Shown: positions 26,530 to 35,532 of the stretch, piece after piece
Layout: each line of letters starts with the position of its first letter
How positions within the stretch are numbered: the stretch's first letter is position 1
DNA from: Polaromonas sp.
GTDB lineage: Bacteria > Pseudomonadota > Gammaproteobacteria > Burkholderiales > Burkholderiaceae_C
Direction of reading: 5' to 3'
Assembly: GCF_010365105.1 (NCBI RefSeq)
Contig: NZ_JAAFGZ010000021.1
Location: 1-49,900 of the forward strand
Length of the DNA stretch: 49,900 nucleotides
Notes under the pieces: model-generated
Told to the model about the DNA's origin: nothing
Database searches by the model: none
What the model saw: the letters and a program-made list of their open reading frames with translations, nothing else
Position numbers and translations under genes: made by a program

Positions 26530-27369
26530 CACCACTTTACCGAAAGCCTGGGTTTTCCACGCCAGCCAGAACTTGCGCAGCGGCGTCAGGCTGACGCGCT
26601 GGTGCAGCACCTGGAAGTTGTCGGCGGCAATTTCGCGCAGCAGCGTGCGGTAGATGCTGGCCATCATCAGGCCGGGCTTCTGGGCTCGGCGGTCAGCATC
26701 CGGCAGCAGCGCCAGTGCTTCGTCGTACAAAGCCAGTGCGCGTTCGGTCTGGAACTTCATCAGCGCGGTGAAACGGTCTGAATACTCGCGCTTCAAAACT
26801 TCGTGCGCCTTCACGTCAAACTGCTGCAGTTCGTTGACCGGCAGGTAGATGCGCCCGCGCATTGCGTCTTCGCCGACGTCGCGGATGATGTTGGTGAGCT
26901 GGAATGCCAGGCCCAGCTTGTGGGCATACGCCGTGGTGGCGTCGTCGGTCTGGCCAAAGATGCGCGCCGCCACTTCGCCGACGATGCCCGCCACCAGGTG
27001 GCAATAGCGCTGCAGCGCCGGAAAATCCAGGTAGCGGTTTTGCGACAGGTCCATCATGCAGCCGTCGATGACCGCCTGCAGATGCCGCGCTTCGATGCCG
27101 TAGGTGGCGGTCATCGGCATCAAGGCTTTCATCACCGGATGCGTCGGATTGCCGGCAAATGACTTGGCCACCTCGCCCTGCCACCAGCCCAGCTTGGTAT
27201 GCGCGACGCCGGGGTCGGTGACTTCGTCGACGACATCGTCGATTTCGCGGCAAAAAGCATAAAACGCCGTGATGGCGGCGCGTTTTTCCGTCGGCAAAAA
27301 CAAAAAGGCGTAATAAAAACTGCTGCCGGATGCGGCAGCCTTTTCCTGGACATAGTTCTCGGGCGTCAT
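26527..27369 (-). CDS. hpnD: Presqualene diphosphate synthase HpnD
   Basis: This 280-residue trans-isoprenyl diphosphate synthase of the squalene/phytoene synthase family condenses two farnesyl diphosphates to presqualene diphosphate. The two Asp-rich substrate/magnesium motifs are REIDDVVDEV and IIRDVGEDAMRGRIYLP. The opening TPENYVQEKAAASGSSFYYA is typical of HpnD. It lies between hpnC and hpnE, separated from both by dispersed GC-rich repeats, one of which starts at its own stop codon. Confidence 0.88.
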   Translation of the reverse strand: MTPENYVQEKAAASGSSFYYAFLFLPTEKRAAITAFYAFCREIDDVVDEVTDPGVAHTKLGWWQGEVAKSFAGNPTHPVMKALMPMTATYGIEARHLQAVIDGCMMDLSQNRYLDFPALQRYCHLVAGIVGEVAARIFGQTDDATTAYAHKLGLAFQLTNIIRDVGEDAMRGRIYLPVNELQQFDVKAHEVLKREYSDRFTALMKFQTERALALYDEALALLPDADRRAQKPGLMMASIYRTLLREIAADNFQVLHQRVSLTPLRKFWLAWKTQAFGKVV

Positions 27370-27551
27370 ACGGCGATTGTCGCAGGCAGATATGCAAATT
27401 CAGCTGGGCAGGTCGGTCGATGGCGTGAAAAGCACAAGGCCATGGGCGATGCGACTGGCCATTCCAAACCAGACAACTTTCGGTGCCGGGCAGCAAAGGA
27501 CGTAAAGCAAGCAGCGCAGGACTACAAAATGAGCGCAGACATTCCACACCC
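27370..27551. other. Intergenic, hpnC to hpnD, non-repeat part
   Basis: About 180 bp between the hpnD start and the second GC-rich repeat. I see no conserved-looking small gene. A promoter for hpnDE could be here, but no clear boxes stand out. Confidence 0.4.
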
Positions 27552-27650
27552 GCCAGGGCCGCGGAACCGGCTTTGCCGGGCCGCAGGCGCAGCGGCCCCT
27601 TCGGGGGGGCAGCGCAGCACACGAAGTGGCAAGCGTGGGGGCCACATTCA
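27552..27650 (-). repeat. Stop-codon-linked GC-rich repeat, copy 2 (after hpnC)
   Basis: On the minus strand it begins at the hpnC stop codon (TGA, 27650-27648). Its sequence is close to copy 1 throughout, including GTGGCCCCCACG right after the stop and GGTTCCGCGGCCC near the far end. Confidence 0.85.
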
Positions 27651-28502
27651 CATCCACAGCGCCCGCCAGCCCATCACGACCACATCCCAGGCGCCCAGCT
27701 TGGGACGCCGTCGCAGCGTGTCAAAGCCCTGTGCCTCAATCTTGTCCAGAATCCGCAGGCCGCCCTGGACCACCAGCCGCAGCTCCCAGCCGCCGCGCCC
27801 GGGGACCTTTTTCACCAGTTTTGAGCCTTTTAGCATCATGGCGTTCGCCTGACGTGCCTGAGAAGCTATCAAATTAATAGTGTTCGGGTGGCTTTCCAGC
27901 CTGAGCAGTTGCGACTCATCGACACCATGTTCAGCCCAACTGTCGGCGGGCAGGTAAATCCGTCCGCGGGGAATGTCCTCCCCCAAGTCCTGCCAGAAGT
28001 TGATCAGCTGCAGCGCGCTGCAGATGCAGTCGCTTTGCGCCAGCGATTCGGCATCGTTCACGCCGTACAGGTGCAGCAGCAGCCGGCCGACCGGATTGGC
28101 CGAACGGCGGCAGTAGTCGAGCAGTTCGGCCTGGCTCGCATAGCGCTGCTTGACCACGTCCTGCTCGAAAGCACTCAGCAGGTCGGCCAGCAGATGCACC
28201 GGCAAATCGAACTGCCGGATCATCGGGCCGAGTTGCCCGAACACTTCGGCCCAGCGGGGCGAAGGCGACAAGCCGGCGGAGGTGGCCATCAGGTCGGCGC
28301 GGTAGGCCGTCAGGTCGTCGAGCCGGGTTTGCGGCGGTGCATCGCCTTCGTCGGCGATGTCGTCGGCGGTGCGGGCAAACCAGTAGATGGCGGCAATGGC
28401 CGGGCGCAAATGCGGCGGACACAGCACCGTGGCTACCGGAAAATTCTCGTAGTGGCTGACGCCTTGCAGGCTGGCGGGATGCGGGGAAAGGCCTGGATTC
28501 AT
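27648..28502 (-). CDS. hpnC: Hydroxysqualene synthase HpnC
   Basis: This 284-residue squalene/phytoene synthase-family enzyme converts presqualene diphosphate to hydroxysqualene. Asp-rich motifs are RTADDIADEGD and FWQDLGEDIPRGRIYLP. The start HYENFPVATVLCP region is typical of HpnC. I chose the Met at 28502; a Met at 28541 is also in frame. Near the C terminus (27857-27881) the DNA resembles a dispersed AT-rich repeat read as TINLIASQA. It is divergent from the RND efflux operon. Confidence 0.86.
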   Translation of the reverse strand: MNPGLSPHPASLQGVSHYENFPVATVLCPPHLRPAIAAIYWFARTADDIADEGDAPPQTRLDDLTAYRADLMATSAGLSPSPRWAEVFGQLGPMIRQFDLPVHLLADLLSAFEQDVVKQRYASQAELLDYCRRSANPVGRLLLHLYGVNDAESLAQSDCICSALQLINFWQDLGEDIPRGRIYLPADSWAEHGVDESQLLRLESHPNTINLIASQARQANAMMLKGSKLVKKVPGRGGWELRLVVQGGLRILDKIEAQGFDTLRRRPKLGAWDVVVMGWRALWM

Positions 28503-28517
28503 GCGCTGGATTGTCGC

Positions 28518-28546
28518 TTGACAAGATTTTGCATTTCTCATAGATT
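28518..28546 (+). promoter_or_regulatory. Sigma-70-type promoter of the RND efflux operon
   Basis: TTGACA (28518-28523), a 17-bp spacer and TAGATT (28541-28546). The -35 is a perfect consensus and the -10 matches 4 of 6 positions. It points toward the fusion-protein gene at 28635. Confidence 0.7.
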
Positions 28547-28566
28547 ACTAACCGATCAGTCAGTAA
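28545..28566. promoter_or_regulatory. TetR-type inverted repeat overlapping the RND promoter
   Basis: A 22-bp inverted repeat with TTACT/AGTAA outer arms and a GATC centre; 18 of 22 positions agree with its reverse complement. It overlaps the last bases of the -10, as expected for a repressor site of a TetR regulator of an efflux pump. No tetR gene is nearby. Confidence 0.65.
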
Positions 28567-28634
28567 CCATTGGCCGATGCCGTTTCAAACCTGGTCGCCC
28601 GGATTCGCCCGGACCCTTTTCCCACCAGTCCATC

Positions 28635-29798
28635 ATGAACAAAACCCTTGTCTCCCTGGCAGGTGCCGCCTTGCTGCTGGCCGCCTGCTCACGGCCCGCG
28701 CCGCCCGAGGAACCGGTTCGCGCCGTGAAAGTCATCACCGTCGGCACCAGCGACTACGCTCCAAGCCGCGAATATGCCGGTGAAGTCCGGGCGCAGGTCG
28801 AGTCCCGGCTGGGTTTCAGGATTGGCGGCAAGCTGATCAAGCGGCAGGCTGAACTCGGCCAGCAGGTCAAAGCCGGGCAGGTGCTGGCGCAGCTTGACCC
28901 GCAGGATTACCGGCTGGCGGCCGAGGCAGGCCGCGCGCAGGTGGCCGCTGCCGCCACCAACCGCAACCTGGCCGCTGCCGATTTCAAACGCTACCAGACG
29001 CTGAAGGACCAGAACTTCATCAGCGGCGCCGAGCTGGAGCGCCGTGAAGCCACTCTAAAGGCCGCTCAGGCGCAGCTGGAACAAGCCCAGTCGCAGTCGG
29101 CGGTGCAGGGCAACCAGACCGGCTATGCGGTGCTGACAGCCGATGTGTCCGGCCTCGTGACGGCGGTGGAAGCCGAGCCGGGCCAGGTCGTCGCCGCCGG
29201 CGCGACTGTGGTGCGGATTGCCGCCGATGGCGTGCGCGACATGGTGTTTTCGGTGCCGGAGGACAGGGTGGCTGGCATCAAGACGGGCGCGCCGGTGCGC
29301 ATTCGCGTCTGGGCGCAGGACACCGAGTTGCTAGGTGCGGTGCGCGAGGTGGCCGCCAGCAGCGACCCGGTGACGCGCACCTATCCGGTCAAGGTGTCAA
29401 TCCAGGGCAAGGCACCGCCGCTGGGCGCGACGGTCTATGCCATCCTGGGCAGCAGTGCCGCCACCGGCACGCCGGTCATCAAGCTGCCGACCAGCGCCTT
29501 GCGCCAGGAAGGGCAAACCACTGCTGTCTGGGTGCTGGACCCGGCGGCCATGACGGTCAGGTCGCAGGCGATTCAAGTGGCGACGGCTGATGGCAACGAA
29601 GTGGTGGTGGGCGCTGGCCTGGCGCCGGGCATGCTGGTGGTGAGTGCCGGCGTGCATGTGCTGTCGCCCGGCCAGAAAGTCACTATTTATGAATCAAAAC
29701 TGCCTTCTGCGCAAGCAGGACGGGCGCGAACAGCTCCTGATTCAATAGCAAAACCGGCATTGGCTGTGCCGGCGGCGTCTGCTTCCGGCACGAAGTGA
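28635..29798 (+). CDS. RND efflux periplasmic membrane-fusion lipoprotein
   Basis: This 387-residue adaptor of the HlyD/AcrA family links the inner-membrane pump to an outer-membrane channel. A lipoprotein signal with lipobox LLAAC is followed by the lipoyl-like barrel-sandwich (ESRLGFRIGGKLIKRQAELG), a coiled-coil hairpin with QAQLEQAQSQSA, and the beta-barrel. Residues about 350-371 are encoded by a DNA element (29683-29748) with inverted ends resembling intergenic repeats, giving a non-conserved tail. The ATG at 28635 is clear from the signal peptide. Paired with the pump gene 7 bp downstream. Confidence 0.87.
   Translation: MNKTLVSLAGAALLLAACSRPAPPEEPVRAVKVITVGTSDYAPSREYAGEVRAQVESRLGFRIGGKLIKRQAELGQQVKAGQVLAQLDPQDYRLAAEAGRAQVAAAATNRNLAAADFKRYQTLKDQNFISGAELERREATLKAAQAQLEQAQSQSAVQGNQTGYAVLTADVSGLVTAVEAEPGQVVAAGATVVRIAADGVRDMVFSVPEDRVAGIKTGAPVRIRVWAQDTELLGAVREVAASSDPVTRTYPVKVSIQGKAPPLGATVYAILGSSAATGTPVIKLPTSALRQEGQTTAVWVLDPAAMTVRSQAIQVATADGNEVVVGAGLAPGMLVVSAGVHVLSPGQKVTIYESKLPSAQAGRARTAPDSIAKPALAVPAASASGTK
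29683..29748. repeat. Repeat-like element inside the fusion-protein gene
   Basis: About 66 bp bounded by CTATT..TGAATCA and TGATTCA..ATAG (inverted ends), with GCGCAAGCAGG in the middle. It resembles AT-flanked dispersed repeats elsewhere in the window and is in frame within the 3' end of the gene. Confidence 0.55.
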
Positions 29799-29805
29799 GG
29801 CCGGC

Positions 29806-32800
29806 ATGACGCAACCGACTCACGACCACGCCAATGACGCGCACCCCCAGCCTTCAGAGCGTTTCAACCTCTCGCGCTGGGCGCTGGAGCATCCGGCGCT
29901 GACGCGCTATTTGCTGCTGGTGCTGATGGTGCTTGGCTTTTCGGCCTATTTCCAGCTGGGGCAGGACGAAGACCCGCCGTTCACCTTCCGCGCCATGGTG
30001 GTGCGCACTTACTGGCCGGGCGCGACGGCGCAACAGGTGGCCGAACAGGTCACCGACAAGCTGGAGCGCACCTTGCAGGAGGTGCCGTATGCCGACCGCA
30101 TCCGCAGCTATTCCAAGCCGGGCGAGTCGCAGATCATTTTCCAGATCAAGGATTCGTCCAAGGCCAGCGAAGTGCCCAATGTCTGGTATTCGGTGCGCAA
30201 GAAGGTCGGCGACATGCGCGGCACATTGCCCGCTGGCGTGCAGGGGCCGTTTTTCAACGACGATTTCGGCGATGTCTATGGCGTGATCTATGCGCTGGAG
30301 TCCGACGGCTTCAACTACGCCGAGCTCAAGACCTTTGCCGATGACGTGCGCCAGCAACTGCTGCGCGTGCCCGATGTCAGCAAGGTCGAGCTGTTTGGTG
30401 TGCAGGACGAAAAGGTCTTCATCGAGGTCTCGCAAAAGCGCCTGGCCACGCTGGGGCTGGACCTGAACCAGGTGCTGGCGCAACTCGGCCAGCAAAACGC
30501 GGTCGAGTCGGCAGGCAGTGTGCAGACGCCGCTGGATGTGGTGCAGGTGCGCGTCGCCGGCCAGTTCGAGGCGATTGCGCAGTTGCGCGCCATGCCGATT
30601 CGCGGCAGCTCGGGCCAGCAGTTCCAGCTTGGCGACATTGCCGAGATCCGGCGCGGCTATGTCGATCCACCGGTGGTCAAGGTGCACCACCAGGGCCGGG
30701 AAGTGATTGCGCTGGGCGTGGCCATGACCAAGGGCGGCGACATCATCCGGCTGGGCAAGTCGCTGGAAAAACTCTCGGCCAGCTTTGAGCGCAGCCTGCC
30801 GGCAGGCGTCAAGCTGGTCCATATGCAGGACCAGCCCAAAGCCGTGGCCAGTTCGGTGAACGAGTTTGTCGGCGTGCTGATCGAGGCGGTGCTGATCGTG
30901 CTGGCGGTGAGTTTCATCAGCCTGGGCCTGCACAAGCGGCCGCACACGGGGCCGGGGCAACTGCCGCTGTGGAAGCGCTACTACATCGACATCCGGCCCG
31001 GGCTGGTCGTGGGCATCACGATTCCACTGGTGCTGAGCCTGACCTTTCTGGCGATGTGGTACCTGGGTATCGGCCTGCACAAGATTTCGCTCGGCTCGCT
31101 GATCATTGCGCTCGGGTTGCTGGTCGATGACGCCATCATTGCCGTCGAGATGATGGTGCGCAAGATGGAGGAAGGCTACGACAAGGTGCGCGCTGCCACC
31201 TTTGCCTACGAAATCACCGCCATGCCCATGCTGACGGGCACCTTGATCACCGCCGCCGGTTTCCTGCCGATTGGCCTGGCCAAGTCGGTGACCGGCGAAT
31301 ACACCTACGCAATTTTTGCCGTCACGGTGATTGCACTGGTACTGAGCTGGATCGTGTCGGTGTACTTCGTGCCTTACCTGGGCACGCTGCTGCTCAAGCC
31401 ACCGCCGCATGTGCAGGACGTGAACCAAGGTCAAGCCGGCCATGACGGCCCGCATGAAATGTTCAACAGCCCGTTTTACAACACCTTTCGCCGCACCGTG
31501 AACTGGTGCGTGGAGCACCGCTGGCTCACGATAGGCGCTACGGTGCTGATCTTTGCCCTGGGCATTGTGGGCATGGGCCGGGTGCAGCAGCAGTTCTTTC
31601 CGGACTCCAGCCGGCCTGAAATCATTGTCGATATCTGGTTTCCCGAAGGCACCTCGTTCGCGGCCAACGAAATGACTGCCAAGCGCGTCGAGCAGCGCCT
31701 GATGAAGGAAGAGGGCGTTGCCACCGTCAGCACCTGGCTGGGTTCGGGCGTGCCGCGTTTTTATTTACCAATGGACCAGGTGTTCCCTCAGACCAACGTA
31801 TCGCAAATGATTGTGCTGGCCAAGGACCTGAAGGTGCGCGAATCGCTGCGCATCAAGCTGCCGGCGCTGCTGGCGACCGAATTCCCCGAGGTACGCGGCC
31901 GCGTCAAGCTCCTGCCCAATGGGCCGCCGGTGCCGTACCCGGTGCAGTTCCGCGTCGTCGGCAGTGACCCCCTGGTGCTGCGCGAGCGCGCCGACGAGGT
32001 CAAGGCGCTGATGCGCGACAACGCCAGCATGCGCGGCGTCAATGACAACTGGAACGAATCGGTGAAGGTGATGCGCCTGGAAGTGGACCAGTCCAAGGCG
32101 CGCGCGCTGGGCGTGACCAGCCAGTCGATTGCGCAGGGCGCACGCACGCTGCTCAGCGGATCGACAGTGGGCCAGTTCCGCGAAGGCGACAAACTGATCG
32201 ACATCGTGCTGCGCCAGCCGCTGGATGAACGCAATGCCATCACCGATATCGGTAATGCTTATTTGCCGACGTCGTCGGGCCAGTCTGTTTTGCTGACGCA
32301 GGTTGCCAAGCCGGTGTTTGCCTGGGAGCCGGGTGTGATGTGGCGCGAAAATCGCGACTACGCCATCACCGTCCAGGGCGACATCGCCGAAGGCCTGCAA
32401 GGCGCCACCGTCACGTCGCAACTGCTGCCCGCGCTCAAGGCGCTGGAAGTCCAATGGCATGCCAGCGGCATGGCGGGCTACCGCATTGACGTGGCTGGCG
32501 CAGTCGAAGAAAGCAGCAAGGGTTCGGCCTCCATCGCCGCCGGGATTCCCGTCATGCTGTTCCTGACCTTCACGCTCTTGATGCTTCAACTGCACAGCTT
32601 CAGCCGTGCCATGCTGGTGTTCCTGACCGGACCCCTGGGCATTGCGGGCGTTGCCGGGGCCTTGATCTTGCTGGGCCGGCCGTTTGGCTTCGTGGCCCTG
32701 CTGGGCGTGATTGCGCTCATGGGCATGATCCAGCGCAACTCGGTCATCCTGATTGACCAGATCGAGCAGGACCGGGCCAATGGCATACCCGCCTGGGACG

Positions 32801-33030
32801 CGATTGTCGAGTCGGCCGTACGCCGTCTGCGGCCCATCGTGCTGACGGCGGCAGCGGCCGTGCTGGCGATGATTCCACTGTCGCGCAGCGTGTTCTGGGG
32901 GCCGATGGCGGTTGCCATCATGGGCGGGCTGATCGTGGCCACGGTGCTGACCTTGCTGGCCTTGCCGGCGATGTACGCGGCCTGGTTTCGTGTCCGGCGG
33001 GAAGAGGACGCCCCGCCCGCTTCGGCCTGA
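29806..33030 (+). CDS. RND efflux inner-membrane transporter
   Basis: This proton-driven drug/metabolite exporter has 1074 residues, the normal length for the AcrB/MexB superfamily. Twelve membrane segments are arranged as two repeats, each after a large periplasmic loop. TM4 carries the paired proton-relay aspartates in LLVDDAIIAVEMM. The C-terminal half repeats the pattern with LMGMIQRNSVILIDQIEQD. It begins 7 bp after the adaptor gene; no outer-membrane channel gene follows. The sequence leans toward the hydrophobic/amphiphilic efflux (HAE) type rather than the heavy-metal type. Substrate unknown. Confidence 0.88.
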   Translation: MTQPTHDHANDAHPQPSERFNLSRWALEHPALTRYLLLVLMVLGFSAYFQLGQDEDPPFTFRAMVVRTYWPGATAQQVAEQVTDKLERTLQEVPYADRIRSYSKPGESQIIFQIKDSSKASEVPNVWYSVRKKVGDMRGTLPAGVQGPFFNDDFGDVYGVIYALESDGFNYAELKTFADDVRQQLLRVPDVSKVELFGVQDEKVFIEVSQKRLATLGLDLNQVLAQLGQQNAVESAGSVQTPLDVVQVRVAGQFEAIAQLRAMPIRGSSGQQFQLGDIAEIRRGYVDPPVVKVHHQGREVIALGVAMTKGGDIIRLGKSLEKLSASFERSLPAGVKLVHMQDQPKAVASSVNEFVGVLIEAVLIVLAVSFISLGLHKRPHTGPGQLPLWKRYYIDIRPGLVVGITIPLVLSLTFLAMWYLGIGLHKISLGSLIIALGLLVDDAIIAVEMMVRKMEEGYDKVRAATFAYEITAMPMLTGTLITAAGFLPIGLAKSVTGEYTYAIFAVTVIALVLSWIVSVYFVPYLGTLLLKPPPHVQDVNQGQAGHDGPHEMFNSPFYNTFRRTVNWCVEHRWLTIGATVLIFALGIVGMGRVQQQFFPDSSRPEIIVDIWFPEGTSFAANEMTAKRVEQRLMKEEGVATVSTWLGSGVPRFYLPMDQVFPQTNVSQMIVLAKDLKVRESLRIKLPALLATEFPEVRGRVKLLPNGPPVPYPVQFRVVGSDPLVLRERADEVKALMRDNASMRGVNDNWNESVKVMRLEVDQSKARALGVTSQSIAQGARTLLSGSTVGQFREGDKLIDIVLRQPLDERNAITDIGNAYLPTSSGQSVLLTQVAKPVFAWEPGVMWRENRDYAITVQGDIAEGLQGATVTSQLLPALKALEVQWHASGMAGYRIDVAGAVEESSKGSASIAAGIPVMLFLTFTLLMLQLHSFSRAMLVFLTGPLGIAGVAGALILLGRPFGFVALLGVIALMGMIQRNSVILIDQIEQDRANGIPAWDAIVESAVRRLRPIVLTAAAAVLAMIPLSRSVFWGPMAVAIMGGLIVATVLTLLALPAMYAAWFRVRREEDAPPASA

Positions 33031-33105
33031 ATCCGCCGCGCCTGATGTATTCTCGAAAAAGAGGCTTCCAGATACAGGCTAAAATAGAAAGTTGACCGAT
33101 TTCAG

Positions 33106-33145
33106 GCGGGAATCTGGAGCGTGATCCGGATTCCCGCTGTTTTTT
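33106..33145 (+). terminator. Terminator-like hairpin upstream of tRNA-Leu
   Basis: GCGGGAATC (33106-33114) pairs with GATTCCCGC (33129-33137), followed by TGTTTTTT. It probably ends the RND efflux transcript and finishes only 5 bp before the tRNA. Confidence 0.7.
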
Positions 33146-33150
33146 CAGGA

Positions 33151-33237
33151 GCGCGGGTGGCGAAATTGGTAGACGCACCAGGTTTAGGTCCTGACGGTAG
33201 CAATACTGTGCGGGTTCGAGTCCCGCCCCGCGCACCA
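33151..33237 (+). tRNA. tRNA-Leu (anticodon TAG)
   Basis: An 87-nt class II tRNA with 7-bp acceptor stem GCGCGGG/CCCGCGC, encoded CCA end, a long variable arm and anticodon loop TTTAGGT, reading CUN Leu codons. It lies just upstream of tig, a common arrangement. Confidence 0.95.
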
Positions 33238-33348
33238 TCCCTGAGGCTTTGCCGTGGCAGTTGTGCCGCTGGTCCTCGGAAGCTGCTTGACTGCAGCTGA
33301 CCAGGCGAAAGCCCGGTTTTGAATATCTTTGATTTTTAGGAAACCATC

Positions 33349-34659
33349 ATGGCCGTGACTGTTGAAAATCTTGAAAAGCTCGAGCGCAAAATGACGCTCA
33401 CGCTGCCCCTCAATACCATTCAGTCGGAGGTCAACACCCGTCTGAAGAAGCTGGCCCGAACCGTCAAGATGGATGGTTTTCGTCCCGGCAAGGTGCCGAT
33501 GAGCGTCGTCAGCCAGCGTTATGCCTATTCGGTGCATTACGAAGTCATGAATGACAAGGTCGGCGAGGCCTTTGCGGTCGCTGCCAACGAAGCCAAGCTG
33601 CGCGTGGCCGGCCAGCCCCGCATCAGCGAAAAGGAAGACGCGCCTGAAGGCGAACTCGCCTTTGATGCGATTTTCGAGGTTTACCCTGAAGTCAAGATTG
33701 CCGACCTGGCCAATGCCGAAGTCGAAAAGGTCAGCGCCGAAGTCAGCGACGCTGCCATCGACAAGACGCTCGACATCCTGCGCAAGCAGCGCCGTACCTT
33801 TGCCCAGCGCGCAGCCGATGCGCCCGCGCAGGACGGCGACCGCGTCACCATCGATTTTGAAGGCAAGATGGACGGCGAGACCTTCGCCGGCGGCAAGGCG
33901 GAAGACTTCCAGTTCATCGTCGGCGACGGCCAGATGCTGAAAGAATTCGAAGATGCCGTGCGCGGCATGAAGAGCGGCGACAGCAAGACCTTTCCCCTGG
34001 ACTTCCCTGCCGATTACCACGGCAAGGACGTGGCCGGCAAACAGGCCGATTTCCTGGTGACGGTCAAGAAAATCGAAGCCGCGAACCTGCCCGAAGTCAA
34101 CGAGGCGCTGGCCAAGTCGCTCGGCATTGCCGACGCCACGGTCGAAGGCCTGCGTTCGGACATCAAGAAGAACCTGGAGCGCGAAGTCAAGTTCCGCCTG
34201 CTGGCCCGCAACAAGAATGCGGTCATGGATGCGCTGGTTGCCAACGCAGAACTGGACCTGCCCAATGCCAGCGTTCAGGCAGAGCTCGAGCGCCTGGTGG
34301 AAGGCGCACGGGCCGACCTGAAAAAGCGCGGCATCAAGGACGCCGACAAGGCGCCAATCCCCGACGATATTTTCCGTCCGCAGGCTGAAAAGCGTGTCCG
34401 CCTGGGGCTGGTGGTGGCCGAACTGGTGCGCGCCAATGAACTGCAGGCCAAGCCCGAACAACTCAAGGCGCATATTGAAGAACTTGCTGCAAGTTATGAA
34501 AAACCGCAGGAAGTCGTTCGCTGGTACCTGAGCGACAACAGCCGCATGGCCGAAGTCGAGGCCGTGGTGATTGAAAACAATGTCACTGACTTTGTCCTCG
34601 GCAAAGCCAAGGTCAACGAAAAAGCCATCACGTTCGACGAGTTGATGGGCCAGAACTGA
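33349..34659 (+). CDS. tig: Trigger factor
   Basis: This ribosome-associated chaperone with peptidyl-prolyl isomerase activity has 436 residues. The N-terminal ribosome-binding domain contains the signature region VKMDGFRPGKVPMSVVSQRYA (about 38-58; in E. coli GFRxGKxP). The FKBP-type domain follows (DGDRVTIDFEGKMDGETF), then the helical substrate-binding C-terminal domain. Order tRNA-tig-clpP-clpX-lon is the standard quality-control block. A hairpin follows its stop. Confidence 0.95.
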   Translation: MAVTVENLEKLERKMTLTLPLNTIQSEVNTRLKKLARTVKMDGFRPGKVPMSVVSQRYAYSVHYEVMNDKVGEAFAVAANEAKLRVAGQPRISEKEDAPEGELAFDAIFEVYPEVKIADLANAEVEKVSAEVSDAAIDKTLDILRKQRRTFAQRAADAPAQDGDRVTIDFEGKMDGETFAGGKAEDFQFIVGDGQMLKEFEDAVRGMKSGDSKTFPLDFPADYHGKDVAGKQADFLVTVKKIEAANLPEVNEALAKSLGIADATVEGLRSDIKKNLEREVKFRLLARNKNAVMDALVANAELDLPNASVQAELERLVEGARADLKKRGIKDADKAPIPDDIFRPQAEKRVRLGLVVAELVRANELQAKPEQLKAHIEELAASYEKPQEVVRWYLSDNSRMAEVEAVVIENNVTDFVLGKAKVNEKAITFDELMGQN

Positions 34660-34680
34660 GCAGCTGACTTCTCCTGACGC

Positions 34681-34710
34681 TGGGGCTTGTGCTTTGCGGT
34701 ACAGGCCCCA
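34681..34710 (+). terminator. Hairpin after tig, weak terminator or attenuator
   Basis: TGGGGCTTGT (34681-34690) pairs with ACAGGCCCCA (34701-34710), 10 bp with one G-T pair and a 10-nt loop. Only a weak T-run follows, so read-through into clpP is likely. Confidence 0.55.
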
Positions 34711-34752
34711 ACTCATTTTCGGTACAGTACACACATCTCTGGAGAAAAATCA

Positions 34753-35403
<651 letters not shown>

Positions 35404-35436
35404 TTTGTCCTGTAGAGCTTAAAACTGCTTTGCAAC

Positions 35437-35474
35437 AACGGCGTTTTTCTGTTACAGAAGCGCCGTTTTTTTAT
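35437..35474 (+). terminator. Intrinsic terminator of clpP
   Basis: The outer stem AACGGCG/CGCCGTT (35437-35443 and 35461-35467) encloses a second stem TTCTG/CAGAA with loop TTA, followed by seven T. It separates clpP from clpX. Confidence 0.85.
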
Positions 35475-35532
35475 TGGTTATCATTGGCGAAGCGCATAGT
35501 TTCACCATGTCACGTTAAAGGTGTCCCCCATA

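Noticed and set aside
29854..31518. Minus-strand open frame of 554 codons inside the RND pump gene
   Set aside because: Mirror of the pump coding strand; no domain or start signal.
33184..34734. Minus-strand open frame of 516 codons across tig
   Set aside because: Antisense of trigger factor and partly of the tRNA; not a gene.
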